A DNA stretch of 32,188 nucleotides from an uncultured Clostridia bacterium (GCA_948630815.1 CAPIEU010000017.1:1-32188), one strand, 5' to 3'. Shown: positions 9,922-17,645, numbered from the stretch's first letter. A program made the numbers and translations. The notes: a model not told the origin generated them from the letters alone.

Positions 9922-10524
9922 TTAATTAAATAATTGTTTATACCCTTCTGGGTTTTCTATTTTATATTTTACTTGTTCATTATAGCTTAATTTAGAGAAC
10001 TTGTCCTTTGTCATAGTCTTGTCTGCTTCCCCACCTGTTGGCTTAGGTGTATCCTTTATTAATTCTTCTCTAATTTTAGCTTCTGTTGCCTCTTTTTGCT
10101 TAGTTATAGTATCAACTAAATTTGTTGCTAACACTTTTGTAGCTTCAATATTTTCACTTGAAATACCTTTTACTAAACTTTCTAATTCTTTATCTTCAGT
10201 TATTACCTTTGACAAAATTTTTTCTGCTTGAATTTGACTTCTTTCTATCGCTAACTCTCTTTTTGTATTTGCAATATCTTCAAGTTCTTTTTGTTTTTTT
10301 TGATCATCTGTTAATTGCGAATTTTTGTACCCCTCTATTTCAGTATTTTGATTTTTAACTGCATCTTTTAATTCTTTATTTTCCTTTTTCACAGTTGCTA
10401 CATCATCAGTATACTTTTTTAAAGGAACATAACTACCTCCAATTAACTTTTTGATAACTTCTGCTTTTGCATTACTATCCAATTCATCGTTTCCTAATAC
10501 ATTGCTTAATTCTTCGTCCATCAT
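9922..10524 (-). CDS. Capsid scaffolding protein
   Basis: 200 aa from ATG at 10522-10524 (MMDEELSNVLGNDELDSNAK), placed 5 nt after AAAGG; an earlier in-frame GTG overlaps the ribosome binding site. The body is a long charged coiled coil (VKKENKELKDAVKNQNTEIE, later KRELAIERSQIQAEKIL) and the C-terminus (MTKDKFSKLSYNEQVKYKIE) is the basic capsid-binding tail common in scaffolds. It lies directly before the major capsid gene. It would guide procapsid assembly and then leave. Normal ATG start, unlike its neighbours on both sides. Confidence 0.8.
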   Translation of the reverse strand: MMDEELSNVLGNDELDSNAKAEVIKKLIGGSYVPLKKYTDDVATVKKENKELKDAVKNQNTEIEGYKNSQLTDDQKKQKELEDIANTKRELAIERSQIQAEKILSKVITEDKELESLVKGISSENIEATKVLATNLVDTITKQKEATEAKIREELIKDTPKPTGGEADKTMTKDKFSKLSYNEQVKYKIENPEGYKQLFN

Positions 10525-10587
10525 TTTATCCTTTCTCACTTAAACCGTTTTTTACTGTGCCGTCCACATATTGTAAGTGGCTAACAT

Positions 10588-12271
10588 TTAACCCTCGTTA
10601 GCTGAGATATTTTTATCTATACTTTGATTTTCCTTTTTCTTTGCTTTATCATCTGTTTTTGGATTTATCTCTTTGTCATCTTCTACATTTTGATTTTCTC
10701 CTACAACATTTGATACAGCTTTTTTCCAAAGGTCATCTCCATAATATTCTTTTGCCTTTTCAAATACTTCATTAGGGTCATTGAATAATCCAATAACTGT
10801 AAATGCTATATCTGGTGGGCATTGTGCTGACATTAAATTTAATAATGCTTGTGTTTTTACTAAGATATTGTCTGATTTATTTCTTGTAAATTTAATATCT
10901 ATATCACTTAATTTTAAACCTTTTAAGTTTCCTGTTTTACCTTTTAGCTTTTCATTACAAATGTTTAAAATTAACTTTAAAAACTGCCTTTCTGGTTTTT
11001 TAAATGAAAGTTCATCTTGTTTTGCTCTTTCATCTGCCATAGTCCAACCTTCCCCAAGTAGTCTAGCTTGTCCTGTATCACCTCCGTGATGGCTTATCGT
11101 TAAGTCTTGGAATACCTACTATTGTTAATACATCATTATATATTCCATCTTTATATGTCTTAACTTGTGAATTATCCATTTTTTGACCTAACAACTTAAT
11201 ATCTGCTGGCTTACTTGAATCTGATGTTGATATTTCTACTGCTCCAAGTTTTATTATTTCTTTGTGTCTGTCTATATCTATTTGTTGATTTACGTACACT
11301 AATAAACTTTGTACAAATTGTTCTATATCATCTAACTCATTACTTGTTATTCTGTTTATTGCATTTAATTGTGATATTATCAATTCTATTAATCCAATTC
11401 TGTTTTTATTTAATGGATATTCTATAATTCTAAATCCTTTAATTTGTAATGGGTATGGATTGGGTAGTTCCTTTTTTAATACTCCTAATACCTTTTTATA
11501 CAATGGTTTTAATTGTAATTTTCCATATTGTGTAGTTAATACCATTATTTTGTCTTCACAATAAATTGTATATTCTTGATATTCTGCTATTTGCTGTGTA
11601 TCTTGTGTTGTTACCATTTGTGTGAAATTTTGTATATAAAATGAAAATAATTGCTCCTCTGTAATGCCTGTACTATATACTACACCTGTTCTTTTTGGAT
11701 CTGGTATAGATATTTCAAAAGGTGCTTCGTCTTCATCTTCTGGGCTATCTTGGTCTACCCATCTATAACCTGTACCAATTTTATACTCCCACTCGGCTAG
11801 TTCTTTGTCTTTGCTTGATTTATCTTCACTTTCCATAAATTTATTAAGTAAAGATATTTTAGGATTTGTATGCTCTGTTTCTTTCTCCCCTTTTTGCACA
11901 TATTGTACTGGATCTCCAAAAACATACGATTTTTTAAACTCTACTATTTCATAGGCGTGGTTTACTAAAATTTTATTATTTATTTCAGGTCTTACTTTCT
12001 TTGTTTTTTCTAATATAGGTTGAATACCTTTATAGAAGTCATCAAGATATTCTATCTCTGCAACGTTTTGATTATGTATTGCCAATATCTCTGGCATTTT
12101 AGCTATTATATTTTCTGGTGTAAGTTCATCTTTTTGTAGATTACAGTAAATTACTTTTCTTCCACTAAAACGATTTCGTTCGTTTTGTGTAGAATTTTCT
12201 TCTTGATTTTTTTCTATTGCATTATCTGTAATTTCTTGAACTACATCTTTTTTATTCTCGTTTTCTTCCCT
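10588..12271 (-). CDS. Portal protein (SPP1 gp6-like), AGG start, +1 frameshift at CGG
   Basis: 560 aa when read from AGG at 12269-12271 with the C at 11086 skipped. It begins MEENENKKDVVQEITDNAIE and contains SGRKVIYCNL, KVRPEINNKILVNHAYEI, KKSYVFGDPVQYVQKG and VGIPRLNDKPSG, all portal features. The unshifted frame ends PSRR at a TGA; skipping C gives SGGDTGQARLLGEGWTMADE, the conserved glycine-rich turn before the long wing helix. GGAGG lies 7 nt before the AGG. An upstream in-frame ATG (12377-12379) would add a segment unlike portals and run through a hairpin. It forms the dodecameric DNA channel. Confidence 0.88.
11084..11086 (-). other. In-frame CGG, +1 recoding site in portal gene
   Basis: The coding strand reads AAG CCA TCA CGG AGG TGA. 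Skipping C gives TCA GGA GGT GAT ACA GGA (SGGDTG), the conserved portal turn; the unshifted frame stops at once. Confidence 0.87.
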
Positions 12272-12278
12272 TCTATCT

Positions 12279-12327
12279 CCTCCATTTATATTGGAGAGGT
12301 CTTTCGACCCCTTGTAAATAATGGAGG
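12279..12327 (-). promoter_or_regulatory. Hairpin covering the portal ribosome binding site
   Basis: Inverted arms CCTCCATT (12320-12327) and AATGGAGG (12279-12286) close a 49-nt structure whose inner hairpin is GGTC-GAAA-GACC (12298-12309), a GNRA-capped stem. The 3' arm contains the GGAGG (12279-12283) used by the portal AGG start, so the fold would hide it. A second hairpin (ATTGTTTTTT with AAAGAACAAT, 12378-12402) lies just upstream. The whole stretch 12272-12431 shows no convincing gene. Confidence 0.6.
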
Positions 12328-12431
12328 AATTAGAATATAGATACTTTCCCTCCATAAAATCTGCGTATCTCTTTCCCATTGTTCTTTCACATAAAAAACA
12401 ATTCTCCTGTATATTATTATAATATAGTTTT

Positions 12432-12666
12432 TTAATTTCTTAGCATTTTCCCGTTTTATGTAATCTTGTAGATATCTTTCATTAAGCCAAGGCATATCTG
12501 GTTGATATTCATAAGAGAATTTATCACATTCATACACATTAATAAAAGTATCTCCCCAACTATCTTTGGCTTTTCTTATTTTTTTCATATAATCTTGTTT
12601 TTTATTCCCAAATATATATTTATAGCATTCTTCCCAATGCTCACATTTCCAACAAAGTTTTCTCCT
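12432..12666 (-). CDS. Small CxxC protein, AGG start, +1 frameshift at CGG
   Basis: 77 aa when started at AGG (12664-12666) and shifted +1 at CGG (12451-12453). It opens MRKLCWKCEHWEECYKYIFG, a probable metal-binding CxxC plus further Cys, followed by KAKDSWGDTFINVYECDKFS. After YLQDYIK the shift gives GKMLRN and a stop. Without the shift the frame runs another 49 codons through the portal leader into low-plausibility sequence. GAGGTG is 5 nt before the AGG; the first ATG would discard the CxxC motif. It lies between TerL and portal, a place where small HNH-like or zinc proteins are common, but I cannot name it. Confidence 0.65.
12451..12453 (-). other. In-frame CGG, +1 recoding site in the CxxC gene
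   Basis: The coding strand reads ATA AAA CGG GAA AAT. Skipping C gives GGG AAA ATG CTA AGA AAT TAA and ends the gene before the portal leader. No family comparison is available, so this is the weakest of the six sites. Confidence 0.6.
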
Positions 12667-12720
12667 TGTATCACCTCTAAATATCTTTATAACCTATTTT
12701 TACTTTGTTCTTTTTCAATT

Positions 12721-13101
12721 TTATTCCTCTAATAATTCTTTGTATGCCTTTATTTTATCTTCATACCACTCAATTAAGATTAAATCGTCTAGTTTACATT
12801 TCTTTATGCTTTCCTCTAGCCTAGTTATTGTTTTTTCTATTTTTTCTTTAGATATATAATAAGGCTTTAATATAGGCTCTAAATCTTCTATTTTTATTTC
12901 ATTTATATTTCCTATAATTCTGCTTTTTTCTTTTTGCTGTAATTCTTCTAATGCTTGTAATACTACTGATATTGCATTATTTTGTTGTTGTATCCTTTTT
13001 CTTTCCTTTTTATTGAAAAATTGCTTATTTCTTGGGTCTAATAATGTATTGTTTTCTTCTATTGTCCTTTTTAATTCTTTAATGGCTTTCTCTAATTCCA
13101 T
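12721..13101 (-). CDS. Coiled-coil protein between TerL and portal (126 aa)
   Basis: ATG at 13099-13101 with AGGAG upstream; MELEKAIKELKRTIEENNTL followed by FNKKERKRIQQQNNAISVVL, both long amphipathic helices, then two more charged helices ending AYKELLEE. No cysteines and no recognised domain. It starts 8 nt after the TerL stop, so it is part of the packaging operon. Role unknown; the helical content would fit a DNA-packaging or portal accessory protein, which is only a guess. Confidence 0.7.
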   Translation of the reverse strand: MELEKAIKELKRTIEENNTLLDPRNKQFFNKKERKRIQQQNNAISVVLQALEELQQKEKSRIIGNINEIKIEDLEPILKPYYISKEKIEKTITRLEESIKKCKLDDLILIEWYEDKIKAYKELLEE

Positions 13102-13109
13102 AACTTCTC

Positions 13110-14871
13110 CTATATTCCTAACAAAGTTCTATTCAATGGTTTTGGTTTATTTGGCTTTCCTCTTTCAAGTATTATCTCTGTTACAAATAATGTTGCACTA
13201 TCTGGGGCATCATCATTTCTGTTTGGATAGTCAAAACTATATGTAGTTAAGTTTTTCATAAACCTACCATAATCACTATTTGGCTTATAATCGCCTTTAT
13301 TTTTGAAATACATTAACTTTCTCAATGTACCTTGATTTTCATTTATTCTCTTTTCTTTCTTAGGTGTATTATATTTTTCTGTGATAGAACAATAATAAAT
13401 ACCTCTATCTTCAAGCATTTTATCTAATAATGTTTTTAATGATGTATCAGTATTGTTTTCTATAACGAGCCAAGTAATCTTATGCTCTTCTATTTTTGCA
13501 ATTATTTCATCATAGACCTCTGTTATTCCCTTTTTCTTAAAAATACAATCTATCATATAGTAGTTTCTTCCATCTGTTTTACATATAGGCATTGATATAT
13601 TGTCTTTTCCTTTTCTTGTAGTATCTAAGGCAGCCAAAGAATAATTACTATATGCTGGTGTTCCATCCTCATTTACAGGAAGTCTGTCAAAGTGATTTAA
13701 TAATTCATCTGCAAAATCAAGTCCTTCTGCTGGTATTGGGTCTTGTTGATATACACAAGCCCATTGAAAGTCATCTGTTACATCTCTTAATTGTCTTGCT
13801 TCTTCTGTTGTCATTACTGCTTCACAAGTAGTTTCATCGTTCTCATCTAGTAAAGGCACTCTTATTACTACTGTTGAACCGTCTTTACTTTCCCATACAT
13901 ACTTGAATTGTTTACTTGGTACTAACTCTGATATTGCCTCTCTATCTTGTATAATCCTGTTTAGTATGTCTTCTGGCGACCACATTGTACCTGCAAATAC
14001 AAACTTTGTGCTATTTCCATCACGTCTATTTATCCAGTTTCCAGTCCATTTATTGTACAAATCTTGATGTATTTTGCTATCTGTTGCTTCTTCTGCACCT
14101 TTGGTCATATCATCAAATATCATTGCTTTATTTGCTCTTTTACCTGTAACTTGTCCGTCTCTTGAAACTGCTATATGTGAGGCTGGTACACTACTATCTT
14201 TTAATTTCCAGTTATAAACTTCACTACTAGCAAATGGTTTATTGCCATATTGTTGATATTCTGGGAATACATCTCTATATCTCTTATCTAATATGATTTC
14301 TCTAATACTTCTACTAAAACCTGCAACTAAGTCATCAGAGTAAGACATTCTTATTATTGAATAATCTCTATTTACTCCATACAACCAAGCTGACCAATAT
14401 GTAAGAGTAACTGATTTACCTGTGCTAGGTGGATAAGAAGCCACTATATACTTTAATTTCTTTAAAAAGGTAATTTTATTCAAGTAAAACAAAAATGGCT
14501 TTAAAACGCATTTACGTCCGTTCTAACACCCTTTTTGTATTGTTCATTTCCATATATTCAAAAAAGTGTTCTAACGACCTTCTACCTGCAAATGCCATAC
14601 TTTTTATATATAATTTATAGTATTCTATTCTATCTTTTTCTTCTTCACATTTTTCCATTCTGTTAAGTGTTGCTGGTAGTAAAAATGTAATTGTATATCT
14701 ACAAGCATTTAACTCTATTTCTTGCCTATTCTTTGCATTTTTACCACTATCAAAATACTCTAATAATAACTGATACAATGTTTCACACATTGTCAAATAT
14801 GAGTATTCATCTGGCACTTTACCTTTTAATGCTGTTATTATTTCTTTTATTGTTTTTTCATAATCTTGCCT
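13110..14871 (-). CDS. terL: Terminase large subunit, AGG start, +1 frameshift at CGG
   Basis: 586 aa from AGG at 14869-14871 with the C at 14520 skipped. The N-terminal helical domain (MQDYEKTIKEIITALKGKVP, later GRRSLEHFFEYMEM) joins through VLEGRKCVLKPFLFYLNK to the ATPase domain: Walker A-type YPPSTGKS near residue 145, Walker B KAMIFDDM near 250, then a nuclease domain with AALDTTRKGKDN and WLVIENN. Unshifted, the gene falls into a 101-aa N-terminal piece and a 460-aa piece starting inside the linker. GGGGG is 7 nt before the AGG. It cuts and pumps DNA into the procapsid. Confidence 0.9.
14518..14520 (-). other. In-frame CGG, +1 recoding site in terL
   Basis: The coding strand reads TTA GAA CGG ACG TAA. 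Skipping C gives GAA GGA CGT AAA TGC GTT (EGRKCV) and joins the N-terminal helical domain directly to the ATPase domain without any other change. Confidence 0.88.
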
Positions 14872-14886
14872 TTACATTCCCCCAAT

Positions 14887-15060
14887 TTAAACTATTTCAT
14901 ATAGAACAAGTATTGATGCTAAAAAAATTGTATAATATATAATTCCTATAACTATTCCCAATATTAAATTTGTCATAAATGCACCTACTAATATAGCCAC
15001 TGCTAATATGCCTATACTTATTATAGAAAATGCTAACAATAATGCTTTTAAAAACTTCAT
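14887..15060 (-). CDS. Small membrane protein, two helices (57 aa)
   Basis: ATG at 15058-15060 behind AGGAGGCTAGAA. MKFLKALLLAFSIISIGILA runs into a second hydrophobic span (NLILGIVIGIIYYTIFLASI) with only a short loop, so the product is almost entirely membrane-embedded, with the basic end probably inside. Holin-like in size and topology, but holins normally lie next to an endolysin, and none is visible here. Function unknown. Confidence 0.65.
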   Translation of the reverse strand: MKFLKALLLAFSIISIGILAVAILVGAFMTNLILGIVIGIIYYTIFLASILVLYEIV

Positions 15061-15070
15061 TTCTAGCCTC

Positions 15071-15229
15071 CTACACTCTTATTTCTAAATTCACTTTTGT
15101 CTGTGTTTCGTAAGTATCTTTGCTGACTAAATCTATATCTTCGTTTATTTCTACACAAAAATCTTTGATTTTGTAATCTCTTACAAAAGATGTTATTTTT
15201 TCTTTTAATTCTTGTAATCTTTGTTCCAT
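15071..15229 (-). CDS. Small acidic/basic protein (52 aa)
   Basis: ATG at 15227-15229 gives MEQRLQELKEKITSFVRDYK, a predicted helix, then beta-rich KDFCVEINEDIDLV and TQTKVNLEIRV. It starts 4 nt after the upstream gene and ends next to the ribosome binding site of the membrane protein gene, so it belongs to the same transcript. No family recognised. Confidence 0.6.
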   Translation of the reverse strand: MEQRLQELKEKITSFVRDYKIKDFCVEINEDIDLVSKDTYETQTKVNLEIRV

Positions 15230-15232
15230 AAA

Positions 15233-15550
15233 TTAGTCCTCCTCTTTAAAACCATATCTTTCTGCATCATATTCCTTAAATTCTTCCCAATCTCTACTTT
15301 TTTGGAATGTATATCTATCAAAATCAGTATAATAATTGTCTATAAACATACTATACATACTATCTTTCATACATTTTTTACAAAAATGTTTATAAAGTAA
15401 TTCATCATCATATCTTTCTTTGTGATAACATACTTCTAAATATTCATTATTTTCTTGTATTTCCTTATTGCATTTATCGCAAAACATCTTTGTTATTTTA
15501 TAATAACTTTTATCTATATCTGGCACTCTCTTAATTTTTACTACTTGCAT
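15233..15550 (-). CDS. Zinc-ribbon-type protein (105 aa)
   Basis: ATG at 15548-15550 overlaps the preceding stop region. Cysteine pairs CDKC (about residues 24-27) and CKKC (about 57-60) make a four-cysteine metal site. The C-terminal half is acidic and aromatic (YTDFDRYTFQKSRDWEEF). Proteins of this design in phage early or middle operons often bind nucleic acid, but I do not recognise the family. Confidence 0.65.
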   Translation of the reverse strand: MQVVKIKRVPDIDKSYYKITKMFCDKCNKEIQENNEYLEVCYHKERYDDELLYKHFCKKCMKDSMYSMFIDNYYTDFDRYTFQKSRDWEEFKEYDAERYGFKEED

Positions 15551-15796
15551 TTACCCTAATTCCTCCAATCTTCTCCTATCTCTATCATTTGTTGGAAAGC
15601 CTACTATTTCTACTAAACTATACTTTGGTAAGTCTAGTGCTATTTCTATTTTTCTTGCACTATATGAACCAACTTGTTTAGATCCATTTATCATATTGGA
15701 TATGTTTTGTCTTGGTAAGTTTAACTTGTCTGCTAACTGCTGTTGTGTCATATTCTTTTTTTGTAATATTAGTTTTATATATGTTCCTATTTGCAT
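15551..15796 (-). CDS. XRE-family helix-turn-helix regulator
   Basis: 81 aa from ATG at 15794-15796, preceded by GGAGGAAATA. MQIGTYIKLILQKKNMTQQQ, then LADKLNLPRQNISNMINGSK is a clear helix-turn-helix of the phage Cro/CI-like XRE class, ending with ARKIEIALDLPKYSLVEIVG. It is too short to have an oligomerisation or peptidase domain, so it is more like Cro than CI. A possible 55-codon reading frame from 15843 (MEAYIIANLERVF) runs into it in another frame; I cannot tell whether that is translated, for instance to couple the genes. Confidence 0.82.
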   Translation of the reverse strand: MQIGTYIKLILQKKNMTQQQLADKLNLPRQNISNMINGSKQVGSYSARKIEIALDLPKYSLVEIVGFPTNDRDRRRLEELG

Positions 15797-15846
15797 TATT
15801 TCCTCCAAAAACTCTTTCTAAATTTGCTATTATATATGCTTCCATA

Positions 15847-16119
15847 CTATTTCTCCTTGCTAAAAAATTCGTCCATTTCATCTATTGCTCTTTCTAATGT
15901 TGAAGCAAATATTATATAACAACCTATTGGAGTGTTGGGATATACTTGTAATCTGTAAACTGTATCCTGTTTTACACATTCTTCTTTATCTACAATATTC
16001 TCCTCATTACAATCGTAATTAAAAAAGTCCTCTATGCTTTGATAATTGCTTTTATGTTCGTTATATTCAATATAGACATTTAATGGCTTATGCTTTTTTA
16101 TAAATTCCTCTATTTGCAT
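15847..16119 (-). CDS. Acidic hypothetical protein (90 aa)
   Basis: ATG at 16117-16119 with AGGAGAAATAGT upstream. MQIEEFIKKHKPLNVYIEYN, an aspartate/glutamate-rich middle with two cysteines, then VYRLQVYPNTPIGCYIIFAS and an acidic helix. It is the first protein gene after the structured RNA region and begins only a few bases beyond it. No family recognised. Confidence 0.6.
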   Translation of the reverse strand: MQIEEFIKKHKPLNVYIEYNEHKSNYQSIEDFFNYDCNEENIVDKEECVKQDTVYRLQVYPNTPIGCYIIFASTLERAIDEMDEFFSKEK

Positions 16120-16152
16120 ACTATTTCTCCTAACTATTCTAAATATACACTC

Positions 16153-16254
16153 TATGCAATGATATAATGGTTTCGTCTTTCGACCTCGTGGACAATTATA
16201 CTTTTATCGTATAACTTGTTCCTTTACCACCATTCTTTTTAATATCACTGCATA
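16153..16254 (-). ncRNA. Structured RNA module A, closed by a 13-bp stem
   Basis: TATGCAGTGATAT (16242-16254) pairs with ATATCATTGCATA (16153-16165), one G-U included. Inside are AATGGT/ACCATT and a long hairpin GGAACAAGTTATAC/GTATAATTGTCC (one bulged A) with loop GATAAAA, followed by a GTC-GAAA-GAC tetraloop hairpin. The G-U pairs are present only on the minus strand. Confidence 0.6.
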
Positions 16255-16268
16255 CAATATATAACACT

Positions 16269-16406
16269 ATGTAGTGATATAAAGGATTTTATAGGAAGCT
16301 ATCCTATAACTTTTTATGGGGAGGCTGAGATAATTCCTTAATAGAAAACTTCCCCTAGTCTATTAAGTAACCTTTACTACTCACATATTTTCTTATATCA
16401 CTACAT
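16269..16406 (-). ncRNA. Structured RNA module B with pseudoknot
   Basis: ATGTAGTGATATA and its exact complement (16269-16281 and 16394-16406) close the module; its arms resemble those of module A. Inside, CTTAATAG/CTATTAAG forms a hairpin whose loop contains GGGGA, which can pair with TCCCC downstream (H-type pseudoknot). A further ATAGGA/TCCTAT hairpin follows. Confidence 0.6.
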
Positions 16407-16530
16407 ACTATTGGCTTATATTCAACGAGCATAAGCCAAACTTGACATAGCATTGATTGTTTGCAGTACATTTTATAGTAATCAACTAACTATAAAAAAC
16501 TTCCATAGCTTCTATGTAAAGCTATGTAGA

Positions 16531-16627
16531 TGGTGTAGAGAGTAGGATTTGAACCTACGGAAGCCTTTGCTAATTTGACCTCGCCTGCTTAGCAAACAAG
16601 TGCATTAAACCACTCTGCCATCTCTAC
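16531..16627 (-). tRNA. tRNA-Ser (GCT)
   Basis: 97 nt including encoded CCA. Acceptor GTAGAGA/TCTCTAC, D loop with GG, anticodon loop TTGCTAA (anticodon GCT, reads AGC and AGT), a long class II variable arm and a canonical T arm GTAGG-TTCAAAT-CCTAC. This is a normal-looking functional tRNA, unlike the next two. A short inverted repeat (ATAGCTT/AAGCTAT) lies just downstream. Confidence 0.92.
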
Positions 16628-16744
16628 ATATACAGCAGGGAATTTATAGTCTTCCCCAAAATCTCCACATTTTTGGCTGTTATTTCAGTTTGTATACTCT
16701 ACGCCGACCTACTATAACTCTTGCCAGAATGTTTTAACTGGCTC

Positions 16745-16819
16745 TGGTCAAGGTTGATAGACTTGCACTACCTTCTACAGTTTTGGAGACTGTGGTTTTA
16801 CTACATAAACTAAACCGAG
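16745..16819 (-). tRNA. Divergent tRNA-Trp (CCA) with altered elbow
   Basis: 75 nt with encoded CCA and A73. The anticodon arm ACAGT-CTCCAAA-ACTGT matches tRNA-Trp. The D arm GTTT/AAAC has a loop (ATGTAGT) without the usual GG, and the T loop is TGCAAGT instead of TTCRANN, so both halves of the D-loop/T-loop contact are changed. Acceptor pairs 2-71 and 3-70 are mismatched. It could be a specialised or decaying tRNA. Confidence 0.65.
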
Positions 16820-16827
16820 ATATGTTT

Positions 16828-16849
16828 GAGGGATATTACAATATCCCTC
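16828..16849. other. Perfect 10-bp hairpin between tRNA genes
   Basis: GAGGGATATT pairs with AATATCCCTC with a 2-nt centre. There is no U-run on either side, so it is more likely a processing or structural element than a terminator. A second inverted repeat, TATTGCAAA/TTTGCAATA, follows at about 16852-16878. Confidence 0.5.
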
Positions 16850-16886
16850 TGTATTGCAAATTAATTAACTTTGCAATATATTCTAC

Positions 16887-16961
16887 TGGTTGCAGGTAAA
16901 GTAATCGAAACTTTATCTCCAGACAAGGACTCTGGTATGCTAGCCATTACACCAACCTGCT
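16887..16961 (-). tRNA. tRNA with anticodon CCU, unpaired 1-72: candidate AGG initiator tRNA
   Basis: 75 nt with encoded CCA. Acceptor AGCAGGT/ACCTGCA pairs at six positions but A1 faces A72, and the end reads GCA-A-CCA, as in bacterial initiator tRNAs (A72, A73, unpaired 1-72). The D loop has GG, the anticodon stem is CCAGA/TCTGG with loop GTCCTTG (anticodon CCT at 16926-16928), the variable loop is 4 nt and the T loop TTCGATT is canonical. The anticodon is cognate to AGG. The three G-C pairs of initiator anticodon stems are absent and base 37 is U, both unusual. It could instead be tRNA-Arg(CCU). Confidence 0.75.
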
Positions 16962-17417
16962 ATATATTTGAGGATAAAACAACAAACTAACCTCAATTCC
17001 AACCTGCCTCTTGCTTCGTATTAGTTTCAAAAGAACATACAACAACTAATATATAGTCAGTAGTTTTTACAGACATCTGGAATGTTCTTTCTGTGTCTGT
17101 CATCTAGTTGTTAGTAATCTTGTAAGGTGTTACTACACCTTTGCTTTCTACAAGACTTGCACTTGTAATGGTCTCTCTCTTGATGCGACTGTTTTGACTT
17201 ATTAAACTAAGAAAGTATATATTGGCTAAATATAGGATTTTGTATTTATTTAAAGAACTATAAGTAAAAAATAAAACTTAAAAAGGAACCTTGTTTAAGG
17301 AGTTAAGGCGTTTTGTTGTACGCTCGCTATTTCTAGGTCATCGCATACTAACAACCTTTGTTCTACCAATTTTCACAATTCTTTAACTATATAAAGATAG
17401 TTAGTGATTGTTGAGAA

Positions 17418-17645
17418 CTAATCTTCCTCTGCTTCGTCTTCTACAATTTCATCTAAAATATTATCTATTTTATCTGCTACTCTTTTTTCAAGATAACTAG
17501 GCTCTGAATTTCTTTGTTTTTTTACAACATCTAATGTAACGATTATTGTTTTAACAAATAACCATATTGCCCAAATTACCCAGTAACTTGTTCCCATATT
17601 TAATGCTTGTCCTATCATAAATAACATTATTGCTATAAAAATCAT
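17418..17645 (-). CDS. Small membrane protein with acidic tail (75 aa)
   Basis: ATG at 17643-17645, directly after the upstream stop (TAAATG), with AAGGAGG in the end of that gene. Two hydrophobic segments (MIFIAIMLFMIGQAL and SYWVIWAIWLFVKTIIV) are followed by a charged helix and a very acidic end (DEIVEDEAEED). Probably in the cell membrane with the acidic tail in the cytoplasm. No family recognised. It is the last protein gene before the structured RNA region. Confidence 0.65.
   Translation of the reverse strand: MIFIAIMLFMIGQALNMGTSYWVIWAIWLFVKTIIVTLDVVKKQRNSEPSYLEKRVADKIDNILDEIVEDEAEED

Larger units (their letters stand above)
16141..17400 (-). ncRNA. Large structured noncoding region with embedded tRNA genes
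   Basis: About 1.26 kb with no credible protein gene, by far the longest such stretch here, and richer in G+C than the rest. It contains three tRNA-like genes and many helices. Several helices have G-U pairs only when read on the minus strand, so I assign that strand. They include TCTTGTA/TACAAGA with inner AGGTGT/ACACCT near 17115-17155, CAGACA/TGTCTG near 17070-17100 inside a TAACAACTA/TAGTTGTT helix, and the closed modules listed below. Large ornate phage RNAs such as GOLLD and ROOL lie near or around tRNAs, and this could be one of them or a new class; I cannot match a consensus from memory. It separates two minus-strand gene blocks and could be processed from one transcript. Confidence 0.6.

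Noticed and set aside
10525..10587. An 11-codon frame (MLATYNMWTAQ) between portal and scaffold genes
   Set aside because: Too short and without its own ribosome binding site to support a gene call.
12272..12379. Upstream ATG at 12377-12379 as the portal start
   Set aside because: The extra residues do not resemble portals, the region folds into hairpins, and AGG at 12271 has a GGAGG at ideal spacing.
15678..15843. A 55-codon frame from 15843 overlapping the XRE gene in another frame
   Set aside because: It has a usable ribosome binding site but no recognisable protein, and the overlapping frame encodes a clear helix-turn-helix; mentioned only as a possible coupling peptide.
17142..17217. 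A third tRNA-like fold on the minus strand (acceptor ACTTTCT/AGAAAGC, D arm GTTT/AAAC, T arm ACAAG-TGCAAGT-CTTGT)
   Set aside because: No CCA, the anticodon arm only closes with a 9-nt loop and a mismatch, and the T-arm bases pair better in the longer TCTTGTA/TACAAGA hairpin. I treat it as part of the structured RNA.
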